6,552 bases of DNA from Burkholderiaceae bacterium (GTDB taxonomy: Bacteria; Pseudomonadota; Gammaproteobacteria; Burkholderiales; Burkholderiaceae), in assembly GCA_023253905.1 (NCBI GenBank), contig JALREG010000032.1, positions 1 through 6,552 of the forward strand, read 5' to 3'. Both the position numbers and the translations under genes were made by a program. The notes under the pieces were generated by a model that was not told where the DNA came from, made no database searches, and saw only the letters and a list, made by a program, of their open reading frames with translations. Of this stretch, positions 4,598 through 6,552 are shown one piece after another; the first letter of the stretch is position 1, and each line of letters starts with the position of its first letter.

Positions 4598-6552
4598 ATG
4601 AATACCCCATACCGCACCCGCCTGCCCGGCACCTCGCTCGATTACTTCGATGCCCGTGCCGCCGTCAACGACATCGCCCCCGGCGCCTGGGATAGCCTGC
4701 CCTACACCTCACGGGTTCTGGCCGAGAACCTGGTGCGCCGCTGTGATCCCGCCAAACTCACCGCTTCGCTTTCGCAGCTGATCGAGCGCAAGCGCGATCT
4801 CGACTTCCCGTGGTACCCGGCCCGCGTCGTTTGTCATGACATCCTCGGGCAGACCGCGCTCGTTGACCTCGCGGGTCTTCGCGATGCCATCGCCAACCAG
4901 GGCGGTGACCCGGCCCAGGTCAACCCGGTGGTGCCAGTGCAGCTCATCGTTGACCATTCACTCGCGGTGGAGTGCGGTGGATTTGATCCGCAGGCTTTCG
5001 AGAAGAATCGCGCGATCGAAGACCGTCGAAACGAAGACCGCTTTCATTTCATTGACTGGACCCGCCTCGCGTTCAAGAACGTAGACGTCATTCCGCCTGG
5101 CAACGGCATCATGCACCAGATCAATCTGGAGAAAATGTCGCCGGTCATTCAGGTGCGCGACGGCGTTGCGTTCCCCGATACCTGCGTGGGTACCGATAGC
5201 CATACCCCGCATGTCGATGCACTGGGCGTGATTGCCATCGGTGTGGGCGGGCTGGAAGCGGAAAACGTCATGCTGGGACGCGCGTCCTGGATGCGGCTTC
5301 CTGACATTGTCGGCGTTGAACTGACCGGCAAGCCGGGTCCCAGCATCCTGGCCACTGACGTGGTGCTGGCCCTCACCGAGTTCCTGCGCAAGCAGAAGGT
5401 GGTCGGCGCTTATCTAGAGTTCCGGGGCGAAGGTGCAGCCGCGCTCTCGCTCGGTGACCGCGCCACCATTTCCAACATGGCACCGGAATACGGCGCCACC
5501 GCTGCCATGTTTTTCATTGATGGCCAGACCATCGATTACCTGAAGCTCACCGGCCGCGACGACGCGCAGGTGGCGCTCGTTGAAACCTACGCGAAGACCG
5601 CAGGCCTCTGGTCGGACAGCCTGGCAAACGCCCGCTACGAGCGTACGCTTGAGTTCAACCTCTCCTCCGTTGTGCGCAATATGGCGGGGCCCTCCAACCC
5701 TCACGCACGCGTCGCCACCACTGATCTGGCGGCCAAGGGCATTGCCACGTCATGGCAGGAGGTGCCCAATCAGATGCCCGATGGGGCAGTCATCATCGCT
5801 GCCATCACAAGCTGCACCAACACCAGCAATCCGCGCAACGTGATCGCAGCTGCGCTGCTGGCCCGCAACGCCAATCGGCTCGGGCTCAAGCGAAAGCCCT
5901 GGGTCAAGACCTCGCTCGCCCCCGGTTCGCGGGTGGGTGCCGAGTACTTGCGCGAATCAGGGCTGCTGCCAGAGCTCGAACAATTGGGCTTTGGAATCGT
6001 TGGCTTTGCCTGCACCACCTGTAACGGCATGTCGGGCGCGCTCGATCCCAAGATTCAGCAGGAGATCATCGACCGTGATCTTTATGCCACCGCTGTGCTG
6101 TCGGGTAACCGCAATTTTGATGGCCGTATTCACCCGTATGCCAAGCAGGCGTTCCTCGCCTCCCCTCCCCTTGTGGTGGCTTACGCAATTGCCGGGACCA
6201 TCCGCTTTGACATCGAAAAGGACGTGTTCACGGTTCACAACGGCCGCGACATCCGTCTGAAAGATCTCTGGCCGTCTGATGAGGAAATCGACGCGGTCAT
6301 GCGCGCGGCGGTCAAGCCCGAGCAGTTCCGGCGGGTCTATACGCAAATGTTCGAGATTCGCCGCGATGACAGCGAGCAGGTCTCGCCGCTTTACAACTGG
6401 CGGCCGCAGTCCACCTACATTCGCCGTCCACCGTACTGGGAAGGCGCACTCGCGGGCGAGCGCACGCTAAAAGGGCTCCGACCGTTGGCCGTGCTGGGTG
6501 ACAACATCACCACCGATCATTTGTCACCGTCGAATGCCATTCTTCCCGACAG
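4598..6552 (+). CDS. acnD: Fe-S 2-methylcitrate dehydratase AcnD, 3'-partial
   Basis: Aconitase-superfamily enzyme of the methylcitrate cycle. In the cytoplasm it dehydrates 2-methylcitrate to 2-methylaconitate, working with the isomerase PrpF in place of PrpD, so that propionyl-CoA can be oxidised to pyruvate. The open frame runs without interruption from ATG 4598 to the right edge: 651 codons, about three quarters of the usual length of about 865. It begins MNTPYRTRLPGTSLDYFDAR and carries VDHS (118-121), VGTDSHT (197-203) and the three [4Fe-4S] ligands Cys406 (in SCTNTS), Cys472 and Cys475 (in CTTCNG), with the standard aconitase spacing of 66 and 3. The stretch after VGTDSHT (PHVDALGV and LGRASWMRLPDIVG) matches AcnD as I know it rather than AcnA. 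The last visible residues, DNITTDHLSPSN (635-646), lead into the C-terminal swivel domain, whose active-site residues are off the window. No clear ribosome binding site precedes the ATG. Whether prp genes follow cannot be seen. Confidence 0.93.
   Translation, partial: MNTPYRTRLPGTSLDYFDARAAVNDIAPGAWDSLPYTSRVLAENLVRRCDPAKLTASLSQLIERKRDLDFPWYPARVVCHDILGQTALVDLAGLRDAIANQGGDPAQVNPVVPVQLIVDHSLAVECGGFDPQAFEKNRAIEDRRNEDRFHFIDWTRLAFKNVDVIPPGNGIMHQINLEKMSPVIQVRDGVAFPDTCVGTDSHTPHVDALGVIAIGVGGLEAENVMLGRASWMRLPDIVGVELTGKPGPSILATDVVLALTEFLRKQKVVGAYLEFRGEGAAALSLGDRATISNMAPEYGATAAMFFIDGQTIDYLKLTGRDDAQVALVETYAKTAGLWSDSLANARYERTLEFNLSSVVRNMAGPSNPHARVATTDLAAKGIATSWQEVPNQMPDGAVIIAAITSCTNTSNPRNVIAAALLARNANRLGLKRKPWVKTSLAPGSRVGAEYLRESGLLPELEQLGFGIVGFACTTCNGMSGALDPKIQQEIIDRDLYATAVLSGNRNFDGRIHPYAKQAFLASPPLVVAYAIAGTIRFDIEKDVFTVHNGRDIRLKDLWPSDEEIDAVMRAAVKPEQFRRVYTQMFEIRRDDSEQVSPLYNWRPQSTYIRRPPYWEGALAGERTLKGLRPLAVLGDNITTDHLSPSNAILPD

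Noticed and set aside
4591..4660. ATG at 4591 as an alternative start or a small gene
   Set aside because: It is in a different frame from acnD and overlaps its conserved N-terminus. The acnD frame from 4598 gives the expected MNT-x-YR start.

Overview
The window is a high-GC, densely coding stretch with every supported gene on the + strand. It looks like the chromosome of a proteobacterium, most likely a betaproteobacterium. That placement rests on the near-canonical AcnD protein (a form found mainly in beta- and gammaproteobacteria), the strong GC preference at third codon positions, and tight operon spacing. It is an inference from sequence character, not from a marker gene.

Layout. (1) Positions 2-2439 hold a CUT2/ribose-type ABC importer: a double-ATPase subunit whose 5' end lies outside the window, then the membrane permease, the two overlapping by one base. 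(2) Positions 2481-3407 encode the periplasmic substrate-binding protein, with a clear signal peptide and a good ribosome binding site. (3) Positions 3442-4476, after a 34-base gap, encode a bicupin ring-cleaving dioxygenase of the gentisate 1,2-dioxygenase family. The short gaps suggest that all four genes form one transcript. (4) Positions 4477-4597 are the only sizeable non-coding stretch. It holds two GC-rich hairpins and a very short leader before the next gene. (5) Positions 4598 to the right edge encode about three quarters of AcnD, the Fe-S 2-methylcitrate dehydratase of the methylcitrate (propionate) cycle; its 3' end is outside the window.

How the genes may work together. The transporter and the dioxygenase are probably co-expressed, which suggests that the importer's ligand, or something made from it, reaches the dioxygenase. 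The binding protein keeps the CUT2 fold but, by eye, lacks several polar residues that hold the sugar in E. coli RbsB. The dioxygenase keeps the three iron-binding histidines but departs from the usual gentisate-dioxygenase pattern just after the N-terminal cupin. Together these make an unassigned, possibly aromatic or aryl-conjugate, uptake-and-cleavage unit the most interesting content here. AcnD is probably a separate transcription unit. I found no RNA genes, mobile elements, CRISPR arrays or phage genes.
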